Positions 51,893 through 60,744 of a DNA stretch of 64,000 nt are shown in pieces (position 1 is the stretch's first letter; the number at the start of each line of letters is the position of its first letter). The position numbers and the translations under genes are program-made. Source of the stretch: Microbacterium gubbeenense DSM 15944 (lineage in GTDB: Bacteria > Actinomycetota > Actinomycetes > Actinomycetales > Microbacteriaceae); the NCBI RefSeq assembly GCF_000422745.1, contig NZ_AUGQ01000002.1:248001-312000 (forward strand), written 5' to 3'. The notes beneath the pieces are model-generated. The model was not told where the DNA came from. It searched no databases and was given only the letters and a program-made list of their open reading frames with translations.

Positions 51893-54622
51893 ATGTCCAC
51901 CCTCCTGTCCTCTCTCGGCCGATGGTCCTACCGCCACCCCTGGCGGGTCATCGGCTCGTGGATCCTGCTGCTGCTCGTCATGGGCGCGGCGGCGCTCGGC
52001 ATGAACAAGGGGTTCGATGACTCGATCACGATCCCCGGTACCGAAGCGCAGGACGGGATCGAGCAGCTCGAGCGCACGTTCCCGCAGGTGTCGGGCACGG
52101 CGGCGCAGTTCATCGTCGTCGCCGCAGACGGCGACAGCGTGAACGACGATGCCTACCAGGAGCCGATCGAACGGGCCGTCGACGACCTCGCCGATGTCCC
52201 GAGCATGTCGAGCGCGACGAGCCCCTACGACGGCCTCGTCGACGGACTCGTCAACGACGACGAATCGGCCGCGATCGCCCAGCTGCAGCTCGAAGGCCAG
52301 TCGACGACGATCTCCGACGACGTGAAGCAGCAGATCGAAGACCGCGTGCACGAGCTCGCCGACGACCTGCCGGACGGATCCACGACGAAGCTCGGCGGCG
52401 ACCTGTTCGCGACCGAGCTGCCCACCATCACCCCGACCGAGGGCGTCGGCGTGCTCATCGCCCTGATCGTGCTGATCGTGACGTTCCGCGCTTTCGTCAT
52501 GGCCGGCCTGCCGCTCGCGGTCGCCCTGATCGGCGTCGGCGTCTCACTGCTCGGCATCGTCGCCGCGACGGCGTTCACCGACGTCAGCGCCACCACCCCG
52601 CTGCTCGCACTCATGCTCGGGCTTGCGGTCGGCATCGACTACGCCCTGTTCATCGCGGCGCGGCATCAGGATCAGGTGCGCGACGGCGTCGCGCCGGAAG
52701 ACGCCGCGGCGCGCGCGACGGGCACCGCCGGATCCGCTGTCGTCTTCGCGGGCGTCACTGTGCTGATCGCGCTCATCGGTCTGGGCTTCGCGGGGATCCC
52801 GTTCCTCACCACCATGGGAATCGCGGCGGCCGTCGCGGTCGCCGTCGCGGTCGCGATCGCCATCACGCTGACGCCCGCGCTGCTCGGTTTCGTGAAGCAC
52901 CGCGCGTCGGGGCGCCCGCCGCGTCGCGAGAAGAAGGGCAAGGGCTTCGCGAAGCGCTGGGTCGGCATGGTCACGAAGCACCCGATCGTTACGACGATAG
53001 CGGTCGTCATCGGGCTCGGCGTCATCGCGCTGCCCGCGACGCAGCTCGGGCTCGCGCTGCCGAACGCCGGTTCGCTCCCGAAGGACAGCGAGGCGCGCCA
53101 GGCGTATGACCTTACCGGCGAGCACTTCGGCGAGGGCTTCAACGGCCCGCTGATCCTCACCGGTTCGATCATCACGAGCGACGATCCCGTGGGTCTCATG
53201 GAGGATCTCGCCGAAGCCGTCGAGGACATCGACGGCGTCAAGGAGGTCGCGATGGCGACCCCGAACGAGACGGCCGACACCGGCATCGTGCAGATCATCC
53301 CCGAGGCGGGCCCGTCCGATCCTGAGACGACCGAGGTCGTGCACGAGCTGCGCGCGCATCACGACGAATGGCTCGACGAGTTCGGCATCGACCTCACCGT
53401 CACTGGCTTCACCGCCGTCGCGATCGACGTGTCGGCGAAGCTCGGTCAGGCGCTGCTGCCGTTCGGCATCTTCGTGGTCGGGCTGAGCTTCGTGCTGCTG
53501 ATGATCGTGTTCCGGTCCATCTGGGTTCCCCTCAAGGCCGCCGTGGGATACCTGCTGTCGATCGTCGCCGCGTTCGGCGTGGTCGCCATGGTGTTCGAGC
53601 TCGGCTGGGGCGCCGATCTGCTGCAGGTCTCGAAGACGGGGCCGGTGATCGCGTTCATGCCCATCGTCGTGATGGGCGTGCTGTTCGGCCTGGCGATGGA
53701 CTACGAGGTGTTCCTCGTCTCTCGCATGCGGGAGGACTATGTGCACGGCTCTCGCAAGCGCGGCGCCACGCACGAGGTCGCCGTCGACTCCGTGAAGAGC
53801 GGTTACGCGGCCTCGGCCCGCGTCGTCACGGCAGCCGCCGTCATCATGTTCGCCGTGTTCGCGGCGTTCGTGCCCGAGGGCGACATCAACATCAAACCCA
53901 TCGCCCTGGCGCTCGCCGTCGGAATCGCGGTCGACGCATTCGTCATCCGGATGACGCTCGTTCCCGCGATCATGGCGCTGCTCGGCAAGCACGCGTGGTG
54001 GATGCCCGCATGGCTCGAGAAGCGCCTGCCGCACTTCGACATCGAGGGCGAGGCGGTCGAGCGCGAAGACCAGCTCGCGCACTGGCCCTCCTCCGAGGAA
54101 CCGTCGGTGATCGCGGCTGACGACCTCGCGATCACGATCGGCGACGAGCGGCTCGTGTCCGACGTCAGCATGCGCGTCGCGCGGGGCGACGCGCTGGTCG
54201 TGACGTCTCACGATCCGCGTGCCGCGCGATCCGTTCTGCTGGCCGTCGCGGGGCGCATCGCGCCCGACGAGGACAGCCGATTGCGTGTGGCGGGGCACCT
54301 GCTTCCCGGACGCGGATCCGCGGTGCGCTCGCACGTCGCCGTGTCGCTCCCGGGGGCGGACCGTTCGGCGTCGCTCCTCGACGCCGCCGACGGCAGAGCA
54401 CGCATCGTCGCCATCGACAGCGCGGACCTGCCGGCCGAGCGGAGCGACATGCTCGCGGCGCTGCGGCATGCCCGGGACGCCGCGAAGGATCCGTTGACAG
54501 TGATCCTCACGGCCGCGGATCCCGATGCCGCAACCGACCTTCTCGCCGACGCCGGCTGGCTCGGCGCGTCCGTTCTCGACGTGACGCCCGCGGGCGTCGC
54601 AGTCTCCGAGGTGATCGCATGA
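51893..54622 (+). CDS. MMPL-family transporter with C-terminal degenerate ABC-ATPase-like domain
   Basis: The 909-residue protein has an RND-type MMPL body (about residues 1-720) with twelve predicted helices. Helix 1 is at WRVIGSWILLLLVMGAAALG; the conserved MLGLAVGIDYALFIAARH and VMGVLFGLAMDYEVFLVSRMRE segments contain the proton-relay Asp-Tyr pairs. The last 171 residues (from about 739) are additional: IAADDLAITIGDERLVSDVS reads like an ABC ATPase front, but the Walker A position holds SHDPRAARSV instead of GxxGxGKST, so ATP binding is unlikely. ATG 51893 has a GGAGG site. It overlaps the YhgE gene by four bases and is the exporter controlled by the TetR protein. Confidence 0.9.
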   Translation: MSTLLSSLGRWSYRHPWRVIGSWILLLLVMGAAALGMNKGFDDSITIPGTEAQDGIEQLERTFPQVSGTAAQFIVVAADGDSVNDDAYQEPIERAVDDLADVPSMSSATSPYDGLVDGLVNDDESAAIAQLQLEGQSTTISDDVKQQIEDRVHELADDLPDGSTTKLGGDLFATELPTITPTEGVGVLIALIVLIVTFRAFVMAGLPLAVALIGVGVSLLGIVAATAFTDVSATTPLLALMLGLAVGIDYALFIAARHQDQVRDGVAPEDAAARATGTAGSAVVFAGVTVLIALIGLGFAGIPFLTTMGIAAAVAVAVAVAIAITLTPALLGFVKHRASGRPPRREKKGKGFAKRWVGMVTKHPIVTTIAVVIGLGVIALPATQLGLALPNAGSLPKDSEARQAYDLTGEHFGEGFNGPLILTGSIITSDDPVGLMEDLAEAVEDIDGVKEVAMATPNETADTGIVQIIPEAGPSDPETTEVVHELRAHHDEWLDEFGIDLTVTGFTAVAIDVSAKLGQALLPFGIFVVGLSFVLLMIVFRSIWVPLKAAVGYLLSIVAAFGVVAMVFELGWGADLLQVSKTGPVIAFMPIVVMGVLFGLAMDYEVFLVSRMREDYVHGSRKRGATHEVAVDSVKSGYAASARVVTAAAVIMFAVFAAFVPEGDINIKPIALALAVGIAVDAFVIRMTLVPAIMALLGKHAWWMPAWLEKRLPHFDIEGEAVEREDQLAHWPSSEEPSVIAADDLAITIGDERLVSDVSMRVARGDALVVTSHDPRAARSVLLAVAGRIAPDEDSRLRVAGHLLPGRGSAVRSHVAVSLPGADRSASLLDAADGRARIVAIDSADLPAERSDMLAALRHARDAAKDPLTVILTAADPDAATDLLADAGWLGASVLDVTPAGVAVSEVIA

Positions 54623-57192
54623 CCACGCCCATCGAACGCGCGCGCACGACGCGCCCCGTCACCTGGCTGACCATCGGCGGTGTCCTGGTGCTGCCCGCCG
54701 TCATCGGCGGGGTGCTCGTCGCCGCGCTCAACACCCCCACCGACCGGCTCGAGAACATGTCGGCCGCGATCGTCAACCTCGACGAGGGCGCGGAGATCGA
54801 CGGCCAGCTCGCCCCGCTCGGCCGCCAGCTCGCAGCGGGCCTCGTCGACGGATCCGACGACGTCGACAGCAACATCGACTGGGTCGTCTCGAACGAGTCC
54901 GACGCGTCGGACGGCGTGACCGACGGCACCTACCAGGCGGTCGTGACGATTCCCGAAGGATTCAGCGAGGCGGCGATGTCGTCGGCCGATGCGCTCCAGG
55001 GTGAGGGCGACCCGAACGTCGCCACGATCGACGTATCCACGGCCGACGACGCGCGCATCTTCGATAGCGCGATCATGCAGCAGGTCTCGTCGATCGCGGC
55101 CGACACGATGGGCGCGACTCTTTCCGAGGCGACGCTCGAGAACGTCTTCGTCAGCTTCGGCGACATGGGTTCCCAGCTCGGCGAGGCGGCAGACGGTGCG
55201 ACCCAGCTCGCCGACGGCGCCACCTCGGCGGAGGACGGCGCTGCCGAGCTCGGTGACGGTGCGGGCGAGCTCGCAGGCGGCGTGCGCCAGCTCGGCGACG
55301 GAATCGGACAGCTCGCGACGGGCGCCGATTCCGCAGAGACCGGGGCTCTCGACCTCGCGGCCGGCACCGGCGCACTGTCCGACGGCGCTTACGCGCTCGC
55401 CGACGGCGCCGGGCAGCTCTCGGGCGGCGCTACCGCGCTCGCCGACGGTCTGCGACAGGTCGACGACGGACTCGGCGGGCTCGCGGGCGGCGCCGACCAG
55501 GTCGCCGGTGGCGTCGCCGGGCTCGCGGACGGCGCGTCCGGGCTGTCGGACGGCGCGAGCCAGGTGTCCGACGGGGTCGCGGGCCTCTCGGACGGCGCGA
55601 GTCAGGTCGCGGACGGCGTGAGCGAGCTCGGCTCGGGAGCGACGGATCTCGCCGGCGGCGCGACCGCCCTGTCGGACGGCGTCTCGCAGCTCTCCTCGGG
55701 CGCCTCGGAGCTCGCGACCGGCGCTGCCGGCGTCGCGACCGGCACCGCAGGCCTCGACGCGGGGCTCAACGGATCAGCTGACCAGCCCGGGCTCGCCTCG
55801 TCGTCGAACGACGTCGCGGCCGGGCTCGAGCAGCTCGCCGCGAGCTGTGCGGCCGCCAGCGGCAGCGCCGACTTCTGCGCGCAGCTGACCGCGCTGACGG
55901 GCGGCGCGCGCGGCGTGGCCGACGGATCCGCCGGCCTTGCGGAGGCTGCCGCACAGACGAACGCCGGTGCGCAGCAGGTCGCGGGCGGTGCCACGGCCCT
56001 GTCCGATGGCGTCTCGCCCCTCGTCGACGGCGCATCCGCACTGTCGGATGGCGCGACCCAGGTCGCCGACGGCGCGACGCAGCTCGCACCCGGCGCTCAG
56101 CAGCTGGCCGACGGCGCAGCGCAGCTTGCACCCGGCGCATCCGCGGTCGCTGACGGCGCGGCAGAGCTCGCCGACGGCGCGACGCAGCTCGCACCCGGCG
56201 CGCGGCAAGTGTCGGACGGCGCAGCGCAGCTCGCCGAGAACTCCCCCGCGCTCGTCTCGGGCGCGACCGAACTCGCCGCCGGAGCGACGGGCCTCGCGCG
56301 CGGCGCCGGCCAGCTCGGCGACGGCGCGATGCAGGCCATGACGGGCACCTATTCGCTCGCCGATGGCATCGGCATGCTGGGCGACGGGGCGCGCGACGCC
56401 GGATCCGGAACCGCGCAGCTCGCCGACGGCGCGACCGCTCTGTCGGACGGCGCCGGCGAGCTCGCGGACGGCATCGGTCAGCTCGGCGACGGCGCGACCG
56501 AGCTCGGCGACGGGCTCGGTACCGCGGTCGAGCAGCTGCCGAGCTTCGAGGGCGATGAGGCGGCCGATCTGGCCTCGGTCGTGCGCGCGCCCGTCGGCAC
56601 GGACGATGACGGCCTCGCGCTGTTCGGCGACGGCGCGATCCCGCTGCTCGCGGCGATCGTCCTGTGGTTCGGATCCCTCGCGACCTTCCTTGCGTTCCGT
56701 CCCGTCACCTCGCGCGCACTGACCTCGCGGCGCTCATCCCTCGCGCTTGCGGCGCGCGGTTTCCTGCCGGGAGGCCTCGTCGGCCTCGTGCAGGGCGTGC
56801 TCATGGCCGGTGTCGTCGTCTGGATCGGAGACTACTCGGCGTCGCAGTCGTGGACCCTCGTGGGCGTCTCAGCCGTCGCCGGTATCGCGTTCGCCGCGAT
56901 CCACCAGGCCCTCGCTGCGGTGCTCGGCGGATTCGGTCGGTGGCTCGCTGCGATCGCCGGCGCGCTCGCGATCGCCGTGAGCATCGTCTCGACGACGCCG
57001 GGTTTCCTCACCGACCTGGCGAGCCTCCTGCCGACCGCCCCGGCGATGACCGCCCTCCTCGGCGCGACGACGTCGGCCGGCATCAGCGGATCCCTCGTCG
57101 CGCTCGCGGTATGGGCTGTGCTGGCCTTCGTCGCCACGCTGATCGCGACCACGACGCGCCGCACCGCGACGCCCGCCGCGGCGCTGGCGTAG
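54619..57192 (+). CDS. YhgE/Pip domain membrane protein with long LadGA heptad repeat
   Basis: The 857-residue protein has one N-terminal helix (residues about 15-37), an extracellular domain, a seven-residue repeat (about 181-634) and five C-terminal helices (about 674-855, such as IPLLAAIVLWFGSLATFLAF). The YhgE/Pip family includes a phage-infection protein and partners of type VII secretion and MMPL exporters. The repeat should form a long coiled stalk outside the membrane. It is interrupted at about 380-435 by a Cys-containing insert (AASCAAASGSADFC), a probable disulfide. ATG overlaps the MMPL stop, so the two are translated together. A hairpin terminates at 57199. Confidence 0.9.
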   Translation: MTTPIERARTTRPVTWLTIGGVLVLPAVIGGVLVAALNTPTDRLENMSAAIVNLDEGAEIDGQLAPLGRQLAAGLVDGSDDVDSNIDWVVSNESDASDGVTDGTYQAVVTIPEGFSEAAMSSADALQGEGDPNVATIDVSTADDARIFDSAIMQQVSSIAADTMGATLSEATLENVFVSFGDMGSQLGEAADGATQLADGATSAEDGAAELGDGAGELAGGVRQLGDGIGQLATGADSAETGALDLAAGTGALSDGAYALADGAGQLSGGATALADGLRQVDDGLGGLAGGADQVAGGVAGLADGASGLSDGASQVSDGVAGLSDGASQVADGVSELGSGATDLAGGATALSDGVSQLSSGASELATGAAGVATGTAGLDAGLNGSADQPGLASSSNDVAAGLEQLAASCAAASGSADFCAQLTALTGGARGVADGSAGLAEAAAQTNAGAQQVAGGATALSDGVSPLVDGASALSDGATQVADGATQLAPGAQQLADGAAQLAPGASAVADGAAELADGATQLAPGARQVSDGAAQLAENSPALVSGATELAAGATGLARGAGQLGDGAMQAMTGTYSLADGIGMLGDGARDAGSGTAQLADGATALSDGAGELADGIGQLGDGATELGDGLGTAVEQLPSFEGDEAADLASVVRAPVGTDDDGLALFGDGAIPLLAAIVLWFGSLATFLAFRPVTSRALTSRRSSLALAARGFLPGGLVGLVQGVLMAGVVVWIGDYSASQSWTLVGVSAVAGIAFAAIHQALAAVLGGFGRWLAAIAGALAIAVSIVSTTPGFLTDLASLLPTAPAMTALLGATTSAGISGSLVALAVWAVLAFVATLIATTTRRTATPAAALA
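55159..56520 (+). repeat. Coding tandem repeat of the YhgE protein
   Basis: A degenerate 21-base (seven-codon) unit encoding x-x-L-x-D-G-A is repeated about sixty times, with Leu and Gly-Ala kept most strictly. It is interrupted once near 55750-55930. The DNA repeats are imperfect, so slippage is moderate, but unit number could vary among strains. Confidence 0.75.
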
Positions 57193-57198
57193 CGGCGC

Positions 57199-57236
57199 CC
57201 GTTGGTGCTGCCGGTTGTGTCTGGCAGCACCAACGG
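57199..57236. terminator. Bidirectional terminator after the MMPL-YhgE operon
   Basis: CCGTTGGTGCTGCC (57199-57212) pairs perfectly with GGCAGCACCAACGG (57223-57236) around a 10-base loop. It separates the convergent stops at 57192 and 57243. There is no T run. Confidence 0.8.
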
Positions 57237-57242
57237 ATCCGC

Positions 57243-58601
57243 TCAGGCGAATGCGCCGCGGTAGCGCGCAGCCGGGTGGCGGTCGTTGAGCGTCGGCGTA
57301 CCGAACAGCTTCTCGCGCAGCGTGCCGGGCGCGTAGTCCGTCTGAGCGAGGCCGCGCTCGCGGAGCACCGGCATCACCCTGTCGGCGAACTCCTCGAACG
57401 ATCCGGGAATCACGGCGTTCACGACGTTGATGCCGTCGACGCCCGCCTGCTGCCACTGCTCGAGCTGATCGGCGATCTGCTCGGGCGTTCCGACCACCAG
57501 GTTGTTGCGCGTCATCCGAGACGCGAGATCTGCGACGGTCGGCTCGCGGTCGGTGATCGTGCGACGCAGCAGTTCGAGGAATCCCTTGGACGTGTTGGTG
57601 TCGACGTCCTTGAGCTCCGTCTCGGGCGGGTAGGTGCGACCGTCCTGGTCGACGATCGCCGTGTGTGCGAGAAAGCCCTCAGCGCTGGACCAGCGCTCGA
57701 ACTCATCGGCCTTCTCCTCGGCCTCGGCCTCCGTATCGCCGACGACGAACGAGAGCCCCTGGAAGAATTTGATGTCGCCCGGCTCGCGGCCGTTCTCGAC
57801 GGCGAGCGCGCGGGTCTGGTCGATCTGCCACTTCGCGACCTCGGGGTTCGGGGCGAGGATGAAGACCGCCTCCGCGTTCCGCGCGGCGAACCGGCGTCCG
57901 GATTCCGACGATCCGGCCTGGTACAGCAGGGGCGTGCGCTGCGGCGATGGCGACGGCAGGTGCGGCCCCTCGACGCTGTAGCGCTCGCCCTCGTGGAAGA
58001 TCTTGTGCACCTTCGTGACGTCGGCGTAGACGCCGCTGTCCTTGTCCTTCACGACGGCCCCGTGATCCCACGAGCCCTCCCAGAGCTTGAACGCGACGTC
58101 GACGTACTCTTCGGCCCAGCGGTAGCGCTCGGCGTGATCGGTCAGTCGCGGCAGCCCGAAGTTGCGCGCCCCATTGTCCTGCGTGCCCGTGACGATGTTC
58201 CACGCGATGCGTCCGCGCGAGATGTGATCGAGCGTGGAGACCTGGCGCGCGAAGTTGAAGGGGTGGTTCTGCGCGACGTTCGACGTGAGCGCGAGTCCGA
58301 GGTGCTCCGTGACCACCGCGAGTGCGCCGAGCAGCACGGTGGGATCGTTGCTGGGGATCTGCAGGCCGTGCCGCACATAGACCTCGTAGTCAGCATCGGC
58401 ATCGCCGTAGTGCCCGGTGACGTCGGCGAAGAACATCGCGTCGAACTTCGCCGCCTCGAGCGTCTTCGCAAGGTCGATCCAGACGCCGACGTCTTCGAAA
58501 TCGACCTGCCCGGCGTCAGGCCGGCGCCAGTGACCGTGCTGGATGTGCGAGTTCGTGTTCATGACGAACGCGTTGAAATGGAGCGGGCGCGGTGTGCTCA
58601 T
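57243..58601 (-). CDS. LLM-class flavin-dependent monooxygenase (NtaA/SnaA/DszA family)
   Basis: The 452-residue protein belongs to the bacterial-luciferase-like NtaA/SoxA/DszA group, which oxidises chelates, sulfur heterocycles and similar small molecules with FMNH2 from a separate reductase. It has LHFNAFVMNTNSHIQHGHWRRPD at the start, FFADVTGHYGD, TSNVAQNHPFNFARQVSTLDHISRGRIAWNIVTG (the flavin site) and RYRWAEEYVDVAFKLWEGSWDHGA. No reductase or transporter gene is adjacent, so the substrate cannot be inferred. The 116 bases up to fruA hold the promoter region and an inverted GTGCAC pair. Confidence 0.9.
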   Translation of the reverse strand: MSTPRPLHFNAFVMNTNSHIQHGHWRRPDAGQVDFEDVGVWIDLAKTLEAAKFDAMFFADVTGHYGDADADYEVYVRHGLQIPSNDPTVLLGALAVVTEHLGLALTSNVAQNHPFNFARQVSTLDHISRGRIAWNIVTGTQDNGARNFGLPRLTDHAERYRWAEEYVDVAFKLWEGSWDHGAVVKDKDSGVYADVTKVHKIFHEGERYSVEGPHLPSPSPQRTPLLYQAGSSESGRRFAARNAEAVFILAPNPEVAKWQIDQTRALAVENGREPGDIKFFQGLSFVVGDTEAEAEEKADEFERWSSAEGFLAHTAIVDQDGRTYPPETELKDVDTNTSKGFLELLRRTITDREPTVADLASRMTRNNLVVGTPEQIADQLEQWQQAGVDGINVVNAVIPGSFEEFADRVMPVLRERGLAQTDYAPGTLREKLFGTPTLNDRHPAARYRGAFA

Positions 58602-58717
58602 GCCTCGACGATGCCGAGAGGCGGACGGCGCCGCAAGAATGTGTCGCGGAATCTCGCGGCGTTACGCCGTTTGACGTGCACATCGTGCGGCGCAGCCCGT
58701 GCACATGGCGGCCGGTC

Positions 58718-60724
58718 TCAGGCCTCGATGCGGCGCTTCAGCAGCGAGACCGCGACACCGGTCGCCAGCGTGCCGGCGACGAGCGCGACGGCGAAGCCCC
58801 ACAGCGGGGTGATCGCGAAGAAGACGAACAGGCCGCCGTGCGGGGCTTGCGACTCCACGAGCAGGAGCATCGACAGGAATCCGGTCACGGCTCCTCCGAG
58901 CATCGACGCCGGGATCACGCGCAGCGGGTCAGCCGCGGCGAACGGGATCGCCCCCTCCGAGATGAACGCCAGCCCCATGGGCCACGCCGCGATGCCGTTC
59001 TCGCGCTCGGCGGGCGTGAACTTGCCCCGCGCCAGGATCGTCGAGGCGAGCGCCATGCCGAGCGGCGGCACCATGCCGGCCGTCATGACCGCGGCCATGA
59101 TGTAGTACGGCACCGGGTTGTCGGGCGAGGCGTCCGCGAGAGATGCGACCGCGAAGGCGTAGGCGACCTTGTTGACCGGTCCGCCCAGGTCGAAGCACAT
59201 CATGAGGCCGAGGATGATGCCGACGATCGGCAGCAGCCCCGACTCGGCCAGGTTGGTCAGGCCGTCGGTCATGACCTCCATCAGCGCCGCGATCGGTCCG
59301 CCGAGCACGAGCAGCAGCAGGCCCGACGCGAAGATGGATCCGAGCAGCGGGATGATCGCTACGGGCATGAGCCCGCGCAGCCACTTCGGCACGCTGAGGC
59401 TGCCGAGCCACCACGCCGCGAGGCCCGCGAGCAGGCCGCCGACGATTCCGCCGATGAATCCGGCGTTCATGAGCAGCGCCACGGATCCGGCGACGAAGCC
59501 CGGCGCAATGCCCGGCCGGTCAGCGATCGCGTACGCGATGTATCCCGCGAGCGCCGGCACGAGGAACGCCATCGACGCGTTTCCGATCGCGAACGCCACG
59601 GCGCCCAGGTACTGGGCGAGGCCGCCGTCGGGCAGGTTCCAGAGCGCGTTGCTCACGACGATGTCGTTCGCGACGCCGCTGATCTCGAATCCGCCGATCA
59701 GGAATCCGAGCGCCATCAGCAGGCCGCCGCCCGCGACGAACGGGATCATGTAGCTGACGCCGGTCATGAGGATGCGCTGGATGCGCTTGCCCCAGCTCTC
59801 GTCGTGCTTCTGGGAGGCGTTCGACGTCGATGCGGATCCCGACACGCGCTCGGCCTGCGGGTCGTCCGACGCCGCGACCGCGAGGTCGATGAGCTCGGCC
59901 GCGTGCTCGATTCCGGCCTTCACCGGGCGGCGGATCACCGGCTTGCCGCCGAAGCGGCCCGGCTCGCGCACGTCAACATCGACCGCGAAGATCACGGCGT
60001 CCGCGCCGGAGATGACGGACGGATCCAGCGGCGTGTATCCGCTCGAGCCCTGCGTCTCGACCTGGAAATCGACGCCGGCTTCCTTGGCGGCCTTCGCGAG
60101 CGCGTCGGCGGCCATGTACGTGTGCGCGATTCCGGTCGCGCACGCCGTCACGGCCACGATCTTCGCGGATCCCGTCGGCGCGGCATCCGTCGCGACGGGC
60201 GCGGATCCTGCGGTCACGCCCGCGGATCCCGCCGCGGCCGCTCCCGCAGCCGCCGCGCCGCCACGCGCGGCCCCGGAACCCTCCCCGATCGCCTCGCTCA
60301 CGATCCCCACGACCTCATCGGCCGTCGTCGCTGCGCGCAGCGCCGCGAGGAAGTCCTCGTCCATGAGGTGGCGCGCGAGCTGCGACAGCACCGCGAGGTG
60401 CTCCTCGGCCGCCGTGTCGGGCGCGGCGATCATGAAGACGATGTCGCTCGGATCCCCGCCGCCGAAGTCGACGCCGGGCGTGAGCCGCGCGAACGCGAGC
60501 GACGCCTGGTTGACGGTCGCCGTCTTGGCGTGCGGGATCGCGATGCCGCCGGGCAGGCCCGTCGCATCCTGCTCCTCGCGCGCCCACGCGGCGGCGAACA
60601 GCTCATCGGCGTCTCCGGCGCGGCCCTCGGCGACGAATCGCGCCGAGAGTGCGCGCAGCACCTGTTCTTTGTCGGAACCGATCTCGTCGTCGAGACTGAC
60701 GAGTTCCGGGGTGATGGTGGGCAT
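58718..60724 (-). CDS. fruA: Fructose-specific PTS transporter, EIIABC fused
   Basis: The 668-residue protein phosphorylates fructose to fructose-1-phosphate during uptake. An EIIA domain (about residues 1-145) has the phospho-His65 in GGIAIPHAKT. An Ala/Gly linker (150-185) joins it to EIIB with phospho-Cys195 in VTACATGIAHTYMAADAL. EIIC (about 310-665) has eight or nine helices, including GGGLLMALGFLIGGF, GIAPGFVAG and LGGPVNKVAYAFA. The A-B-C order is usual in actinobacteria. ATG 60724 lies 20 bases after fruK. The three fru genes form one operon on the minus strand. Confidence 0.94.
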   Translation of the reverse strand: MPTITPELVSLDDEIGSDKEQVLRALSARFVAEGRAGDADELFAAAWAREEQDATGLPGGIAIPHAKTATVNQASLAFARLTPGVDFGGGDPSDIVFMIAAPDTAAEEHLAVLSQLARHLMDEDFLAALRAATTADEVVGIVSEAIGEGSGAARGGAAAAGAAAAGSAGVTAGSAPVATDAAPTGSAKIVAVTACATGIAHTYMAADALAKAAKEAGVDFQVETQGSSGYTPLDPSVISGADAVIFAVDVDVREPGRFGGKPVIRRPVKAGIEHAAELIDLAVAASDDPQAERVSGSASTSNASQKHDESWGKRIQRILMTGVSYMIPFVAGGGLLMALGFLIGGFEISGVANDIVVSNALWNLPDGGLAQYLGAVAFAIGNASMAFLVPALAGYIAYAIADRPGIAPGFVAGSVALLMNAGFIGGIVGGLLAGLAAWWLGSLSVPKWLRGLMPVAIIPLLGSIFASGLLLLVLGGPIAALMEVMTDGLTNLAESGLLPIVGIILGLMMCFDLGGPVNKVAYAFAVASLADASPDNPVPYYIMAAVMTAGMVPPLGMALASTILARGKFTPAERENGIAAWPMGLAFISEGAIPFAAADPLRVIPASMLGGAVTGFLSMLLLVESQAPHGGLFVFFAITPLWGFAVALVAGTLATGVAVSLLKRRIEA

Positions 60725-60744
60725 GCTCTGGTCCTTTGCAGTGG

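Noticed and set aside
55159..56520. Tandem repeat considered as a CRISPR array or satellite
   Set aside because: The unit is a 21-base degenerate coding repeat in a single open frame with no constant repeat and spacer pattern.
56664..59105. 813-codon open frame on the plus strand
   Set aside because: It overlaps the end of the YhgE gene out of frame and the monooxygenase gene antisense; composition is that of a shadow frame.
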